NCBI GenBank assembly: GCA_049323795.1
Contig: JBMOOH010000049.1
Coordinates: 6,616 to 70,615 of the forward strand
Origin: JAOADN01 sp049323795
Lineage (GTDB): Bacteria > Pseudomonadota > Alphaproteobacteria > Rhodobacterales > Rhodobacteraceae
DNA: 64,000 bases
Reading direction: 5' to 3'
This document shows positions 19,407 to 30,190 of the stretch, in pieces (position 1 is the first letter of the stretch; each line of letters begins with the position of its first letter). The translations under genes were made by a program, and so were the position numbers. Below the pieces are notes generated by a model, which worked only from the letters and a program-made list of their open reading frames with translations, did not search any database and had not been told where the DNA came from.

Positions 19407-20302
19407 TGTCTGGACACCTTGGTTACGATCTCCCTCTTTCGCCGCAACTCGTCGGCCGCGGCCTGCGCCAGACGGACGGTCGGACGGTCCTCGCTGCGCA
19501 TGTCCACGACGAGCACATCGCGCGCGAGCAGATCCTCGGCCTGGTCGAGAGCGATCACGCGCTCCATCGCCGCCGCCGCGCCGGTCTCGGGCAGCATGAT
19601 GCGCTGGCTGCGGTCGAGGACCACGTCCCACCGCCGGTCGCCGATCCGCGCAAGACCGCGCACACGCGGCAGGATCGGGCTGGCCGCGCCGAATATGGCC
19701 AGCGCCTCGTCGACGCGCCGGTCCGCGCCGTCCCCGGCGATCAACGGAAGGTCGGGCCGCGCCGTCCTGTTCACCAGCGTGGCGACGCGGTTTCCGGAAG
19801 CGTCCAGCATCTCGATCCTCGGACCGTTGCGCCAGAGGATCACCGGAACCCGTTCGCGGATGTCCACCTGAAGGACGCCGCCGGGGCGGATGCGGATGTC
19901 CACGCCCGCGACCGCATCGATCTGGGCGATCGAGGCGCGCATCGCCTCGAGGTCGATCCGGAAGGAGCTTTCGGGCAGTGTGACCGGCAGCATCTTGCGC
20001 ACGCCGTCCGCAACCGCGGGCGAAGCCCCGTCGATCGCCATCAGTCGCACCATGAACTCGGGGCGGTCCTCGATGCTGCGGCGGACCTCGCCCAGCCGGG
20101 CAAGGAGCGCCTCGCGCCGTGTGGCATCGCCGAAGTAGATGCCGAGCACGAGGATGGCGGCAAGGGCGGGCAGGCCGATCCGCACCAGCGCGCGGAAGAG
20201 CGGCGTCAGCCAGAGCCGGTCCAGCCGGTAGGCAAAGCGGGACGGGGCGGGATCGCGCGGGAACTCCGCCTGCAGGCGGCGGGCCGAGGTCAGCGGTCGC
20301 AT
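19403..20302 (-). CDS. ftsQ: Cell division protein FtsQ
   Basis: Bitopic inner-membrane protein linking early and late divisome proteins. It has 299 residues from ATG 20302. One transmembrane helix lies near residues 35-55 ([19 protein letters not shown]). The periplasmic POTRA domain begins at [21 protein letters not shown], and the FtsQ domain includes [15 protein letters not shown]. The start lies 13 nt inside the end of ddl and the stop overlaps ftsA by 4 nt, so translation of ddl-ftsQ-ftsA is probably coupled. Confidence 0.95.
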   Translation of the reverse strand: MRPLTSARRLQAEFPRDPAPSRFAYRLDRLWLTPLFRALVRIGLPALAAILVLGIYFGDATRREALLARLGEVRRSIEDRPEFMVRLMAIDGASPAVADGVRKMLPVTLPESSFRIDLEAMRASIAQIDAVAGVDIRIRPGGVLQVDIRERVPVILWRNGPRIEMLDASGNRVATLVNRTARPDLPLIAGDGADRRVDEALAIFGAASPILPRVRGLARIGDRRWDVVLDRSQRIMLPETGAAAAMERVIALDQAEDLLARDVLVVDMRSEDRPTVRLAQAAADELRRKREIVTKVSRQ

Positions 20303-21213
20303 GAGGCGTCCTCGACGATCCAGGCGCACAGGTCGGGAAAGCTCAGGCCCTCGGCCCGCGCCTGCTCGGGCGACAGCGACGTGGGCGTCATGCCGGGCTG
20401 GGTGTTCGTCTCGAGGAGGAACAGGCCGGCCAGCCCCCTGGAGTCGTCCCAGCGGAAGTCGGTCCGGCTGAGCCCGCGGCAGCCGAGCGCGCGATGCGCC
20501 CGGACGGCGTAGTCCCGGCAGGCTTGCGTGATCTCGGCGGGGATCCGGGCCGGGACGACGTGGCGCGACCCGCCGGGGGCATACTTCGCGTGGTAGTCGT
20601 ACCAGCCGTCGGTCAGGATTTCCGTCACCGACAATGCCCGGTCGCCGAGGACGCTGACGGTCAGCTCGCGCCCCGGGACATAGGCTTCGACCATCACGGC
20701 GGCGGGGGCGTCCGGCCCGAGCCGGGCCGGGCCGTTGGCGTCCCCGCGGACGATGTGGATGCCGACCGAGGAGCCTTCGTTGTTGGGCTTCACGACGTAA
20801 GGCGGCGCCATCACGTGCCGCGCCTGCACCTCCGCGGCGCTGGCCATGACGCTCTCTGCCACCGGCAATCCGTTCGCCCGGTAGGATTCCTTTGCCTTCG
20901 TCTTGTCCATCGCGAGCGCCGAGGCGAGGACGCCGGAATGGGTGTAGGGAATCCGGAGCCATTCGAGGAGACCCTGGACGCAGCCATCCTCGCCCCAGCG
21001 ACCGTGGAGCGCGTTGAAGCAGACGCGGGGCGCCAGCGCGCGCAGGCGCTCGGACAGGTCGGGGCCGGCATCGACCTCGACCACGTCGTATCCCGCCTCC
21101 CGCAGCGCGGCTGCGCATTCGCGCCCCGACACGAGCGAAACTTCGCGCTCGACCGAAGGGCCGCCCATGAGAACCGCCACCTTGGGGGCATGTCCGCTCG
21201 ACTCGCCCGCCAT
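20290..21213 (-). CDS. ddl: D-alanine--D-alanine ligase
   Basis: ATP-grasp ligase making the D-Ala-D-Ala dipeptide for MurF. The 307-residue protein has the typical start [23 protein letters not shown]-binding residues are in [17 protein letters not shown], and the metal and substrate residues in [19 protein letters not shown]. The DFRWDD segment matches the usual DFR motif. It lies in dcw order between murB (40 nt upstream) and ftsQ (overlapping by 13 nt). Confidence 0.97.
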   Translation of the reverse strand: MAGESSGHAPKVAVLMGGPSVEREVSLVSGRECAAALREAGYDVVEVDAGPDLSERLRALAPRVCFNALHGRWGEDGCVQGLLEWLRIPYTHSGVLASALAMDKTKAKESYRANGLPVAESVMASAAEVQARHVMAPPYVVKPNNEGSSVGIHIVRGDANGPARLGPDAPAAVMVEAYVPGRELTVSVLGDRALSVTEILTDGWYDYHAKYAPGGSRHVVPARIPAEITQACRDYAVRAHRALGCRGLSRTDFRWDDSRGLAGLFLLETNTQPGMTPTSLSPEQARAEGLSFPDLCAWIVEDASCDR

Positions 21214-21253
21214 GTCCGCCTGTATCCGGGGCCCTTGCGGGCCCTTGGTTTCG

Positions 21254-22204
21254 TTATTCTTTTTCTACTGCCTCAGGGGCCGGTTCGCCGACCCTCATGA
21301 TTTCCCATTCTAGCGCGATACCGCGCTGTTGGAAAACCCTTTTTCGCACATCCTCGCCAAGCTCCTCGAGGTCGGCCGCGGTGGCACCGCCGGTGTTCAC
21401 GAGGAAGTTCGCGTGCTTGGGCGAGATCTGCGCGCCACCCCGCCTCGCCCCGCGCATCCCGGCGTCGTCGATCAGTTTCCAGGCCTTGAGATCATGGACG
21501 TCGTCCATCCGGCCGGTCGAGGAGAAGCCCGCAGGATTGCGGAAGGTCGATCCGGCCGAACGGTCCCTGACGGGCTGGCTCGCGTCGCGCCGGGCCACCT
21601 GGTCGGCCATCCGGGCCTCGATCTCGGACGGATTGCCGGGCGGGGCATCGAACGTCGCCTCGATCACGACCCACCCGTCCGGAAGCTGCGAGCGGCGGTA
21701 GCCGAGGCCGAGGCCGGCCGCGGGGAGCACGAGGGTCCTGCCGTCACGGGCGACCACCCGGACTTCGACAAGGAAGTCCGCGACGTAGTGGCCGTAGCAG
21801 CCCGCGTTCATCCGCACCGCGCCACCGATCGTGCCCGGGATGGTCCGCAGAAAGCCGAGGTCCGCGCCCGCCTCCGCCGCCCTCCGGGCGACGTGGGCGT
21901 CGAGCGAGGCCGCGCCGGCCACCACGGTCCGGCCGGATACCGAGATCCCCGCGAAGGTCCGGCCAAGCCGGATGACCACGGCGCGCAGGCCGCCGTCGCG
22001 GACGATCAGGTTCGAGCCCACGCCGATCGGGAAGACCGGCACCGAAGCATCGAGCGCGGCGAGGAAGGACGCGAGATCGGCCTCGTCCGCCGGCTGGAAG
22101 AGCCAGTCCGCAGGCCCGCCGACCCGGAGCCAGGTCAGATCGGACAGGCTCCGGCCGGGGGTCAGGGAACCGCGGACCGAGGATATGCCGGGGGGAAGCA
22201 CCAT
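21254..22204 (-). CDS. murB: UDP-N-acetylenolpyruvoylglucosamine reductase
   Basis: FAD- and NADPH-dependent reductase forming UDP-N-acetylmuramic acid. The 316-residue type I/II-like protein shows the FAD-binding segment [15 protein letters not shown] and [22 protein letters not shown]. Catalytic Ser is expected in GSTFRNPAG, and the closing Glu in [23 protein letters not shown] 22204 has an AGAGGGA-type site upstream. It is separated from murC by two small DUF2484 genes, a Rhodobacterales arrangement. Confidence 0.96.
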   Translation of the reverse strand: MVLPPGISSVRGSLTPGRSLSDLTWLRVGGPADWLFQPADEADLASFLAALDASVPVFPIGVGSNLIVRDGGLRAVVIRLGRTFAGISVSGRTVVAGAASLDAHVARRAAEAGADLGFLRTIPGTIGGAVRMNAGCYGHYVADFLVEVRVVARDGRTLVLPAAGLGLGYRRSQLPDGWVVIEATFDAPPGNPSEIEARMADQVARRDASQPVRDRSAGSTFRNPAGFSSTGRMDDVHDLKAWKLIDDAGMRGARRGGAQISPKHANFLVNTGGATAADLEELGEDVRKRVFQQRGIALEWEIMRVGEPAPEAVEKE

Positions 22205-22273
22205 CCGTTCCCTCTAGCGGATCGGCGGGGGTCGGAAAAGCGAATCGCACGGTGCCGTGATGCGGCCCGGGCC

Positions 22274-22540
22274 CTACTCCGCCGCCTTCCCCTCGCGCTT
22301 GCCGCCCCGCCGCAGCCACCTCCAGGTGCAGATCAGCGGCCAGCGGAGGATCGAGGCGCCGGCGGCAAGGCTGAGGAGGCCCCAGAACGGGCCTGTCTCG
22401 TAGGTGACCCAGCCGAGGATGGGGATGCCGGCGGCGATCAGGACGTAGGCGGCGGTCCAGCGGTTGTCCTTCGAGGGCAGCATCGCGATCACGGTGGCGA
22501 TGACGGCCCAGAGGCCGATGGCGGCGATGGAGAGCGTCAT
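22274..22540 (-). CDS. DUF2484 family small membrane protein (second copy)
   Basis: 88-residue predicted inner-membrane protein with three hydrophobic helices: AAIGLWAVIATVIAML, AAYVLIAAGIPILGWV and GLLSLAAGASILRW. A basic tail follows. It matches the small DUF2484 family, which I know mainly from Rhodobacterales cell-wall clusters; its function is not known. The start overlaps the stop of the preceding paralogue by 4 nt, and murB follows after 69 nt. Shared layout with the upstream copy (helix, LP motif, helix, W-rich end) suggests a tandem duplication. Confidence 0.8.
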   Translation of the reverse strand: MTLSIAAIGLWAVIATVIAMLPSKDNRWTAAYVLIAAGIPILGWVTYETGPFWGLLSLAAGASILRWPLICTWRWLRRGGKREGKAAE

Positions 22541-22827
22541 GGGCCGGCCTCGCGGTCAGGGCCGGCGCCGGGCGGACGGGGCATGGACAGGTCCAGCGCG
22601 CGACGGGAGAGGAACCAGAGGGGGCGTCGGAACATCGAGACGAAACCGAGGGTTCCCAGAAGCGCGGGGACGGCCCCGTACGCCAGGCCGATCCAGACCA
22701 GGATCGCGGGCGCAAGCACCAGGAGCACGATCCCCGGCGGGAACTGCCGCCGGTAGGGTAGCATCGCCGTCCCTGCCGCCGCGAGCACCCAGAGGCAGGC
22801 CGCGAGGAGGGGCCAGCCGACGGTCAT
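22537..22827 (-). CDS. DUF2484 family small membrane protein (first copy)
   Basis: 96-residue predicted membrane protein. The pattern [26 protein letters not shown], then [13 protein letters not shown] and [17 protein letters not shown] is characteristic of DUF2484. Its ATG overlaps the murC stop by 4 nt and its stop overlaps the next DUF2484 gene by 4 nt, so murC-DUF2484-DUF2484 should be translated as a unit. A role linked to precursor synthesis or septation is inferred from this tight coupling only. Confidence 0.82.
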   Translation of the reverse strand: MTVGWPLLAACLWVLAAAGTAMLPYRRQFPPGIVLLVLAPAILVWIGLAYGAVPALLGTLGFVSMFRRPLWFLSRRALDLSMPRPPGAGPDREAGP

Positions 22828-24269
22828 GCCGCGGCGCGTGAGAGCCGCGCGGGCAGTCCGTTCGCCCAGGCGCTGATCGTGCCCGCCCCGAGGCAGACGA
22901 CGATGTCGCCGGGGCGCGCCTGTTCCCGCACCAGCCGGGCGAGGTCGTTCTCGTCGAGGATGGCCCGGGCGTGGCGGTGGCCGTGGGCGATGAGGCCCGC
23001 AACGAGGTCGTCGCGCGTGGCGCCGGGGATCGGGTCCTCTCCGGCCGCATAGACCTCGGCGATGGCGACGACGTCGGCCTCGTTGAAGCAGGCGCAGAAA
23101 TCCTCGAAGAGGTTCGAGAGCCGCGTGTAGCGGTGGGGCTGGTGGACGGCAATCACGCGGGCACCGGGATTGCCCGCGACGGCCTGCCGCGCGGCCTTGA
23201 GCACCGCCGCGATCTCGACCGGGTGGTGGCCGTAGTCGTCGATGACGGTGACGCCGCCCAGCACCTCTCCCACCTTGGTGAAGCGGCGGTTGACACCCGC
23301 GAAGCCTGCGAGAGCCGTGCGGATCTCGTCCTTCTTCATGCCCAGATGGCGGGCGACGGCGATGGCGGCGAGCGCGTTACTGACGTTGTGGTCGCCGGGC
23401 ATCGGGAGCGTGCAGCCCTCGATCAGGCTCACGCTGCCCTTCTCGTCGGGGCCCTCGCCCTGGAGCGCCACGTCGAAATGCGCGACGCCCTTTTCGAAGC
23501 GGAGGTTCAGGGCGCGCACGTCGGCCTGTGCGTTGAAGCCGAAGGTGACGATGCGGCGGTCGGTGACGCGGCCGACGAGCGCCTGCACCTCGGGGTGGTC
23601 GGTGCAGCAGACGGCGAGGCCGTAGAAGGGAACGTTCGTCACGAAGTCGTGGAAGCCCTTGCGGAGATTCTCGATCGTGCCCCAGTGCTCCATATGTTCG
23701 GGGTCGATGTTCGTGACGATCGCGATGGTGGCGGGGAGCTTGTTGAAGGAGCCGTCCGACTCATCGGCTTCGACCACCATCCACTCCCCCGCCCCGGCGC
23801 GCGCGTTCGAGCCATAGGCATGGATGACGCCGCCGTTGATGACGGTCGGATCGAAGCCGCCCCTGTCGAGGAGCGTCGCGACCATCGTGGTGGTGGTCGT
23901 CTTGCCATGCGTGCCGGCGATGGCGATGTTGGACCGCAGCCGCATGAGTTCGGCGAGCATCTCGGCGCGGCGCACGACGGGGAGCTTGCGGCGGCGGGCC
24001 TCTTCCAGTTCCGGGTTGCCCTTCCTGATCGCGGAGGAGATGACGACCACCGCGGCCTCGCCGATGTTTCCGGCCCGCTGGCCTTCGTGGAAGGTCGCAC
24101 CGAGCCTGACGAGCCGGTCGGTGATCTTCGATGCCTTCGCGTCAGAGCCCTGCACGGTGTAACCCAGGGTCATCAGCACCTCGGCGATGCCCGACATGCC
24201 GATGCCGCCGATCCCGATGAAGTGGATCGGCCCGAGTTCGAGCGGGAGCTTGGTTGCGGCGGCGTTCAT
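22824..24269 (-). CDS. murC: UDP-N-acetylmuramate--L-alanine ligase
   Basis: Cytosolic ATP-dependent ligase adding L-Ala to UDP-MurNAc. The protein has 481 residues. The N-terminal Rossmann-type motif is [15 protein letters not shown] (residues 16-30), ATP loop GTHGKTTT at 119-126, and the family's second signature is [15 protein letters not shown] 24269 overlaps the murG stop as ATGA; the stop overlaps the following DUF2484 gene likewise. Confidence 0.97.
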   Translation of the reverse strand: MNAAATKLPLELGPIHFIGIGGIGMSGIAEVLMTLGYTVQGSDAKASKITDRLVRLGATFHEGQRAGNIGEAAVVVISSAIRKGNPELEEARRRKLPVVRRAEMLAELMRLRSNIAIAGTHGKTTTTTMVATLLDRGGFDPTVINGGVIHAYGSNARAGAGEWMVVEADESDGSFNKLPATIAIVTNIDPEHMEHWGTIENLRKGFHDFVTNVPFYGLAVCCTDHPEVQALVGRVTDRRIVTFGFNAQADVRALNLRFEKGVAHFDVALQGEGPDEKGSVSLIEGCTLPMPGDHNVSNALAAIAVARHLGMKKDEIRTALAGFAGVNRRFTKVGEVLGGVTVIDDYGHHPVEIAAVLKAARQAVAGNPGARVIAVHQPHRYTRLSNLFEDFCACFNEADVVAIAEVYAAGEDPIPGATRDDLVAGLIAHGHRHARAILDENDLARLVREQARPGDIVVCLGAGTISAWANGLPARLSRAAA

Positions 24270-25363
24270 GCGCTTCCTTTCTGGGCCAGCGCCTCGACGA
24301 GGGCGGCGAGGCGTCCGGTGGCGTCGGGGACAGAGTGCGACAGGGCGGCATCGGCCATGCGCGTCGCGCCCCCTGGGTTCGTCAGGACCGTGGCGATGTG
24401 CTGCGAAAGCGTCGCGGGGTCAAGGCGGGATTCGGGGATCAGGATCGCGGCCCCCGCATCCACGAGGCCGCGGGCGTTCGCCGTCTGGTGGTCGGCGGTG
24501 GCCGCGGCGAAAGGGACGAGGATCGACGGGCGGCCGATCGTGGCGATGTCGGCGACCGAGGAGGCGCCGGAGCGCGAGATGACGAGCTGGGCTTCGGAGA
24601 GGCGGCGGGCAATGTCGGTGAAGAAGGGCTCGACCTCGGCCCGGATGCCGGCGGCGGCGTAGATGGCGGCGGCGCGCCCGGCATCCTCGGGACGGGCCTG
24701 GTGGGCGACGCGCAGGTTCTGGCGGAGGCCGTCGGGGAGTTGCGCGACGGCGGCGGGGACGACGTCCGAGAGGATGCGCGCGCCCTGGCTGCCGCCGATG
24801 ACGACGACGCTCATCGGGTAGTTGCCGGGCGGTATGTAGGGGGCGGCGGCACGGTCGCGGATGGCGGCGCGGACGGGGTTGCCGGTGTGGGTGCCTGTGA
24901 CCCCCGGGGGGAGCGCGGTGGGCCAGGTCCCGCAGGCGATGGCATCCACGCGCGGGGCGAAGAAGGTGTTGACGCGGCCGAGGACGCCATTCTGTTCGTG
25001 GATGAGCCGGGGAAGGCGCAGCGCCCAGGCCGCGGCGAGGGCGGGAATCGTCGGGTAGCCGCCGAAACCCGCGACGACCGTGGGGCGGTCGCGGAACATG
25101 CGCCAGCCGGCGGCCGCGATCCCGCGGGCGATCCGGCCGGGGACAGCCAGTTTCGCAGCCGCGCCGCCACGCGCCGTCGTGGCGGACGAAATGCGCTCGA
25201 TCGTCACGGGATGCGGGAACCCGCCGGCGTAGCGCACACCCCGGTCGTCGGTCGAGAGCTTCACGCGCCAGCCGCGGGCGAGCATCTCCTCGGCCAGCGC
25301 CTGTGCGGGGAACATGTGCCCGCCGGTTCCTCCCGCCGCGATGAGGAGGAGCGGCCGGCTCAC
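24266..25363 (-). CDS. murG: UDP-GlcNAc:lipid I N-acetylglucosaminyltransferase
   Basis: Peripheral membrane glycosyltransferase converting lipid I to lipid II. It has 365 residues from a GTG start at 25363. Signatures are [15 protein letters not shown] at the N-terminus, [34 protein letters not shown], and the UDP-GlcNAc binding end [29 protein letters not shown]. It overlaps murC by 4 nt and follows ftsW after 103 nt. Confidence 0.97.
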   Translation of the reverse strand: MSRPLLLIAAGGTGGHMFPAQALAEEMLARGWRVKLSTDDRGVRYAGGFPHPVTIERISSATTARGGAAAKLAVPGRIARGIAAAGWRMFRDRPTVVAGFGGYPTIPALAAAWALRLPRLIHEQNGVLGRVNTFFAPRVDAIACGTWPTALPPGVTGTHTGNPVRAAIRDRAAAPYIPPGNYPMSVVVIGGSQGARILSDVVPAAVAQLPDGLRQNLRVAHQARPEDAGRAAAIYAAAGIRAEVEPFFTDIARRLSEAQLVISRSGASSVADIATIGRPSILVPFAAATADHQTANARGLVDAGAAILIPESRLDPATLSQHIATVLTNPGGATRMADAALSHSVPDATGRLAALVEALAQKGSA

Positions 25364-25466
25364 GGCGCGGGGGCTCTGCGAACCGGGCCGCGCGGCGTGC
25401 CCCGGCCGCGCTCCGCGGCACCGGGACGATCGCGCGCCGGAACGGCGGACCCTGCCCGGGCAGCCA

Positions 25467-26633
25467 TCAGCGGCCCCGTTTCAGCAGGATGTCGCCGATC
25501 TGCCCCTGCGGCCGCTGGCGGGTGAGCGCAAGCAGGATTCCCACGAGGATGCCGCTCGCGATGACAGAGGACCCGCCGTAGCTCACGAAGGGAAGGGTCA
25601 TTCCCTTGGCTGGCAGAAGGCGGGCGGCAACACCCATGTTGATGATCGCCTGGACGGCGAAGATGCAGGCAAGACCGGTGCCGGCGATGCGGATGAAGGG
25701 ATCGCGTTCGTTCATCAGGCGGAGGATCGACCGGATGGTGATGGTCGCATAGAGCGCGATGATCACCACGACGAGGACGAGGCCGTATTCCTCGGCCGCG
25801 ACTGCGATGATGAAGTCGGTATGGGCATCGGGCAGCGACCATTTGACCTGGCCCTCACCGACACCGACGCCGAAGAAGCCGCCCTCCTGTATGGCGTTGG
25901 TCGCGTAGCCGATCTGGGTGCGCGGATCGATGTCGGCCGAGAGGAACCCGTCGATGCGGCGGGCGAAGTGTTCGGACACCCTGTAGGCCGCAAGTCCGCC
26001 GACCCCGGCCAGGCTCACCACCACGGCCAGAAGCAGGAAGGGCGCCCCGGCGATGAAGTACATAACCGACCACGAGAAGAGAATGAGCGCGGCCTGCCCG
26101 AAATCGGGCTGAAGGACAAGGAGAAGAACGATGGCCGAGGCCGTGAGGAAAGAATAGAGCCGTCCGGGCGGTCCGCCGAGTTCGGAAGCCGCGGCCATCA
26201 GCCAGGCCGCGAGGACGACAAACCCCGGCTTCAGGAACTCGGACGGTTGCACCGATGCGAAGCCGAGGGAAATCCAGCGGACGGCGCCCTTTCCGTAGTC
26301 GGTCCCCACCACCGGCAGCGACACCAGGGCGGCGAAGGCCAAGGCGAAGCCGATGATCCCGATCCGCCGCACCGCCTGCGGGGGCAGCATCGACAGCACG
26401 ACCATCACGGTCACGGCGATGGTGCCGAACATGGCCTGCCGCGTGACGTAGAAGAACGGATCGAGTCCGTTCTTCTCGGCCAGCGGCACGGACGCCGCCA
26501 GGCCGAGCAGCAGCCCGATGACGAAAAGCACGAGGACGCAGACCAGCGAGATCTTGTCGATCGTGCGCCACCAGCGCGGAAGCACCGGGTCGCCCGCCCG
26601 CGCAGGCATGCGACCATAGACCATCTCAGTCAT
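25467..26633 (-). CDS. ftsW: Septal peptidoglycan glycosyltransferase FtsW
   Basis: SEDS-family integral membrane enzyme polymerising lipid II at the septum with FtsI. The 388-residue protein has about ten hydrophobic helices starting at residue 27. Family motifs are [18 protein letters not shown], the extracellular loop [24 protein letters not shown] (positions about 247-270), and [14 protein letters not shown] near the end. A broken GFA gene and a cupin gene lie between it and murD, so its promoter context may differ from the canonical dcw order. Confidence 0.96.
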   Translation of the reverse strand: MTEMVYGRMPARAGDPVLPRWWRTIDKISLVCVLVLFVIGLLLGLAASVPLAEKNGLDPFFYVTRQAMFGTIAVTVMVVLSMLPPQAVRRIGIIGFALAFAALVSLPVVGTDYGKGAVRWISLGFASVQPSEFLKPGFVVLAAWLMAAASELGGPPGRLYSFLTASAIVLLLVLQPDFGQAALILFSWSVMYFIAGAPFLLLAVVVSLAGVGGLAAYRVSEHFARRIDGFLSADIDPRTQIGYATNAIQEGGFFGVGVGEGQVKWSLPDAHTDFIIAVAAEEYGLVLVVVIIALYATITIRSILRLMNERDPFIRIAGTGLACIFAVQAIINMGVAARLLPAKGMTLPFVSYGGSSVIASGILVGILLALTRQRPQGQIGDILLKRGR

Positions 26634-26840
26634 GGGATACCGCTCTCACTGCCTCGTCCCGCCCGTTCACCGGGTCTGAAGAGAAAGTGTAGCCAAACAG
26701 AGGCAACGACGCCAGCGGGAACAGGCCGGCAGCGGGGAAAAACGTCGAGGACCGGAGGGGCCCCGGGCGCGCGGCGCGCGTGTCGGGCCGTCCGGGCCGA
26801 AGGTGGGCGGCCGGCGGCAAAGCGCGCAGGCACGGGGGAG

Positions 26841-27340
26841 TCAGAATCGTGCGGGGGCCGCGTCACGCCGGGCGAGGCTTGCGCCGGCCGGCAGGCCCTG
26901 CGGCCGCAGCATCCGGGGACGGCCGGAACGCCGTCGGGCAGGACGCACCGGGGAGAGCTTCCGGGGGGAAGCTTCGTCGAGGTGAGGATGTCGATGTCGG
27001 GCGGCAGTGCAGCGGGATCGTCGAGCGTGCCGCCCCGGACGAATGCCATGGGCCGCCCTGCCCCCGCCGAGTGCGACCAGAGGGCGACATGGCAGTCGGG
27101 GCAGCGCAGGCTGATCCGGCCGTGCCGGAGTTCGAGGGGGTATCCGCCCCGGTGGGATGCCCGGCGACGCGCCGATCCTGGCCGTCTCGATCATCGCGTC
27201 GATCGCATGCAGCCCGCCGGTCTTGCGCGGGCACCGGGGCGGTGGCAGGCATGGACGAAGAGCGGCCCGTCGGTCAGGCGGAAACGGATGTTGCCGCAGG
27301 TGCAGTGGCCGTTGATGGGGAGTTCCCCGGGCAGAGTGTC
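26841..27340 (-). pseudogene. Broken GFA-family (CENP-V/GFA zinc fold) gene
   Basis: Three reading frames together give a GFA-like protein, but no frame is intact. The first frame reads NGHCTCGNIRFRLTDGPLFVHACH. A shift near 27240 leads to KTGGLHAIDAMIETARIG. Another near 27155 leads to GRISLRCPDCHVALWSHSAG and MAFVRGGTLDDPAALPPDI. A third near 26925 leads to LPAGASLARRDAAPARF. The Cys zinc motifs (CTCG, CPDC) survive. No ATG or GTG precedes the first segment; it begins right at the stop of the upstream cupin gene. Three separate shifts argue for true decay and against a single base-call error. Intact homologues are small Zn proteins of the glutathione-dependent formaldehyde-activating family. 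Confidence 0.72.
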
Positions 27341-27932
27341 AGGTCGGCAGGAGCCAGATCGCGAGGAACGGGCTTTCGCCCGAGCGCATCGCGTGGCGGA
27401 TGCCGGGGGGATTGTAGATCAGTCCGCGCGGGCCGGGATCGGCCCAGTCCATGCGGTCGTTCCACCACTCGCCGGGGGTGAGGGAGAAGTAGACCTCTTC
27501 CGGCGGGTGGACGTGGATCGGGTAGTCGACATGCGGCGCCATCAGGCTGACGCCGATCCGGACATCGTCCCGCGCCTCGATGCCGTCCGGACCGACGACC
27601 ATCGCGTTCGCATGTCCCTCGCGGAAACGCGCGTCGCCCGAGGAGGTGCGCACCGTCCAGCGGAGGCGCGGCGCGAGGGCGGCGAAAGCCTCGGCCACCG
27701 GGCGGCGGGTGTCGTCACGGGCGGCGGCGTAGCACCCGGGCAGGATCGCGCAGACGGGAAGGCCGGAGGCTGCGCCGCCTGCCGATCCGGTACGGCTGCG
27801 GGTGCGGCCGAAGACACGGGTGGCGGCGGCCCGCGCCTCGGATCCCGCGGGCGCGTCGGCCATGACGGCGGTTTCGAGCGCTGCGAGGAAGGTTGCGACC
27901 TCGGGGTCGCGGGGGCGGTCCTGTGGCTGCAT
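27339..27932 (-). CDS. DMSP-lyase-family cupin protein
   Basis: 197-residue cupin of the dimethylsulfoniopropionate lyase family (cupin-DLL; DddQ/DddL/DddW relatives). The metal site is intact: H-x3-E-x-Y is visible in YPIHVHPPEEVYFSL near residue 142, and the later His in NPPGIRHAM. True DMSP lyases cleave DMSP to acrylate and dimethyl sulfide. Many members of the wider family have other or unknown substrates, so activity is not certain. ATG 27932 is 14 nt after the murD stop, which implies cotranscription. A broken GFA gene follows immediately. No acrylate-processing genes are seen nearby. Confidence 0.78.
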   Translation of the reverse strand: MQPQDRPRDPEVATFLAALETAVMADAPAGSEARAAATRVFGRTRSRTGSAGGAASGLPVCAILPGCYAAARDDTRRPVAEAFAALAPRLRWTVRTSSGDARFREGHANAMVVGPDGIEARDDVRIGVSLMAPHVDYPIHVHPPEEVYFSLTPGEWWNDRMDWADPGPRGLIYNPPGIRHAMRSGESPFLAIWLLPT

Positions 27933-27946
27933 CGGCGGTCCTTCCG

Positions 27947-29359
27947 TCAGTCGGCGCCCTGTTCCAGGACGGAACGCACCCGCGCGGTGAAGTCCTCCCC
28001 CCGCTTCTCGAAGTTCGGATACTGGTCGAAGCTCGCCGCCGCCGGGGCGAGGAGGACGGTTTCGCCCGGCTCCGCCTCGGCCGCGGCGCGGGCGACGGCG
28101 CGCTCCATCGTCTCGCAGATCTCGTGCGGGGTCTGGCTGATCTGGAGCGCGAAGTCGCGGGCAGAGTGGCCGATGAGGTAGGCCTTGACGACGTGGCCGA
28201 GGTGGGGCGCGAGGGCGGCGATCCCGCCCTCTTTCCCCAGGCCCCCGGCGATCCAGCGGATCTTCGGGAAGGCTTGCAGGGCCTTCGCGGCGCTGTCGAC
28301 GTTCGTGGCCTTGCTGTCGTTGACAAAGCGCACGCCGTTCCTCTCGCCCACGAGCTCGCTGCGGTGGGGGAGGCCCTCGAACGAGTGGAACGCTTCCTCG
28401 ATGACCTTCGGAGCGAGGCCGAGGCTGCGGGCGGCGGCGTAGGCCGCGCAGGCGTTCTGGTGGTTGTGCGCACCGGGAAGACCCCTCACGTCGCGGAGGT
28501 CGATCGAGGCGACCTGGCGGCCCTTGCGCCATTCCGACAGGAACCCCTTGCGCGCGAAGACCGCCCAGGCGAAACCTTCGAGCCTCTGGCCCGAGGAGAT
28601 GCGGATGACGCGGGCGTCGTCCGGCCCCTGCCCCATCTGGCCGGCGAGGAAGCGGCCCTCGGGCTCGTCGACGCCGATGACCGCGCGGTCGGGGCCGCCT
28701 TGGGTGAAGAGCCGGGCCTTGGCCGCGAAGTAGCCGCCAATGCCGCCGTGGCGGTCGAGGTGGTCGGGCGAGAGGTTGGTGAAGACGGCGACGTCCGGCG
28801 TCAGCGCGCGGGCGAGTTCGGTCTGGTAGGAGGAGAGCTCGAGCACCACCGCCTCGCCATCGCCCGCGGGGTCGAGGTCGAGGACGCCGCGGCCGATGTT
28901 GCCCGCGATCTGTGCGGTCCGGCCGCCGGCGACGAGGATGTGGTGGATGAGGGCGGTGGTCGTGGACTTGCCGTTCGAGCCGGTGACGGCGACCACCTTC
29001 GGCGCGCTGCCGAAGCTGTCCCAGTCAGGGGTGGAAAATGAGCGGAAGAAGAGACCGATGTCGTTGTCGACCGGCACGCCGCGGTCGAGCGCCCTGGCGA
29101 TCAGGGGGTGCGGCGCGGGGTAGAGGTGCGGGATGCCGGGGGAGGTGACGAGAAGCGCGAGGTTCTCCCATGACGTGTCGCGGGTGATGTCGGTGATCCG
29201 GAACCCCTCCGCCTCGGCCCTGGCGCGGGCCTCGGGGCTGTCGTCCCAGAGAAGCGCGACAGCGCCGCCCGCGGCGAGCGCGCGGGCGGTGGCGAGGCCG
29301 GAGCGGCCGAGGCCCAGCACCGCGACCCTTGCGCCTTCGTAGCCACGGACTGGAATCAT
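27947..29359 (-). CDS. murD: UDP-N-acetylmuramoylalanine--D-glutamate ligase
   Basis: Cytosolic Mur ligase adding D-Glu. It has 470 residues from ATG 29359 ([21 protein letters not shown]). The ATP loop is TGSNGKSTT starting near residue 126. The central [12 protein letters not shown] and the C-terminal [13 protein letters not shown] are both family signatures. An in-frame ATG at 29389 is not used because the conserved domain starts at MIPVRGYEG. Upstream, the FkbM methyltransferase gene ends 61 nt away. Confidence 0.96.
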   Translation of the reverse strand: MIPVRGYEGARVAVLGLGRSGLATARALAAGGAVALLWDDSPEARARAEAEGFRITDITRDTSWENLALLVTSPGIPHLYPAPHPLIARALDRGVPVDNDIGLFFRSFSTPDWDSFGSAPKVVAVTGSNGKSTTTALIHHILVAGGRTAQIAGNIGRGVLDLDPAGDGEAVVLELSSYQTELARALTPDVAVFTNLSPDHLDRHGGIGGYFAAKARLFTQGGPDRAVIGVDEPEGRFLAGQMGQGPDDARVIRISSGQRLEGFAWAVFARKGFLSEWRKGRQVASIDLRDVRGLPGAHNHQNACAAYAAARSLGLAPKVIEEAFHSFEGLPHRSELVGERNGVRFVNDSKATNVDSAAKALQAFPKIRWIAGGLGKEGGIAALAPHLGHVVKAYLIGHSARDFALQISQTPHEICETMERAVARAAAEAEPGETVLLAPAAASFDQYPNFEKRGEDFTARVRSVLEQGAD

Positions 29360-29420
29360 GCCTGCACCCCGACCGGAACCCGGAGGCACGCCTGACGCCC
29401 TCCACCATGGTGTGAGTAAG

Positions 29421-30176
29421 TCAGGCGCGGGGAATTCGGAAGGGGGAGTCGTCGGTGCCCGGGCGGCTCGGGCCCGTGCGCCGGACGAAGAGCGTGTTGC
29501 GATGGAGCGTCCGGGCGGGGACGAAGCCCTGATGGCAGAGGAGGTCCAGAAGGCTTGTGATCGCGGCCTCGCCCACGATGTCGGGATGGAGTTCGACGAG
29601 GATCGCGCGGACCCCGGACAGGTCGGCGACCGGCAGGATGTCGATCTCGGCGCCCTCGACGTCGATGACGATCACGGTCGGACGGTGGTCGGCGATCGCG
29701 GTGGCGATCGGGTCGCTCGGCACCTCGATGAGCTTCGCCGGCCGCCGCCTGTCGCGCGACGAGGACGAGATGAGGTTCTCGGCGGCGTGGAAGCGCAGGG
29801 GCGCGCCGTCGGCGGTGACGGCCTTCATCCGGAGGTTCGGGGCGCGTCCGTTCAGGGCGAAGTTCGCGCGGATGAGGGGTTCGTTGAGGGGGTTGGCCTC
29901 GTAGGACAGGAGATGTCCCGGTCCGACGATGCCCGCGCAGACGAGCGCGACGAGGCCGGTCCCGGTGCCGATCTCGAGCACGCGGTCTTCGGGGCGGAGG
30001 AGCGATCTGACCAGCGCGCGCTCCCCATCTTCGAGCGTGGCCCGGCAGATGAGGTCACGCACCTCGTCGGGAACGAGGGGGTGATGGGCGAGGAGGCGGA
30101 CCCCGTCGACCCTGACCACACGCGACCGGAGGAGCCGGTGGATCTTCCGGCGGGCGGAACGGAACGACAGGCGCAT
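29421..30176 (-). CDS. FkbM-family methyltransferase
   Basis: 251-residue SAM-dependent methyltransferase. ATG 30176 gives [14 protein letters not shown]. The SAM-binding motif I is [17 protein letters not shown] and the FkbM-type post-motif is [14 protein letters not shown], followed by [10 protein letters not shown]. FkbM enzymes O-methylate sugars or polyketides. Here the gene follows a broken glycosyltransferase by 14 nt, so modification of a surface glycan is plausible. It is not a normal dcw gene; codon use and GC look like the neighbours. Confidence 0.82.
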   Translation of the reverse strand: MRLSFRSARRKIHRLLRSRVVRVDGVRLLAHHPLVPDEVRDLICRATLEDGERALVRSLLRPEDRVLEIGTGTGLVALVCAGIVGPGHLLSYEANPLNEPLIRANFALNGRAPNLRMKAVTADGAPLRFHAAENLISSSSRDRRRPAKLIEVPSDPIATAIADHRPTVIVIDVEGAEIDILPVADLSGVRAILVELHPDIVGEAAITSLLDLLCHQGFVPARTLHRNTLFVRRTGPSRPGTDDSPFRIPRA

Positions 30177-30190
30177 CCCGAGTTCTCCCT

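Noticed and set aside
15984..19871. Plus-strand open frame of about 1295 codons across ftsZ, ftsA and ftsQ
   Set aside because: It is antisense to three certain genes; in high-GC DNA the complementary frame often lacks stops. Its translation is Arg/Gly/His-rich with no domain.
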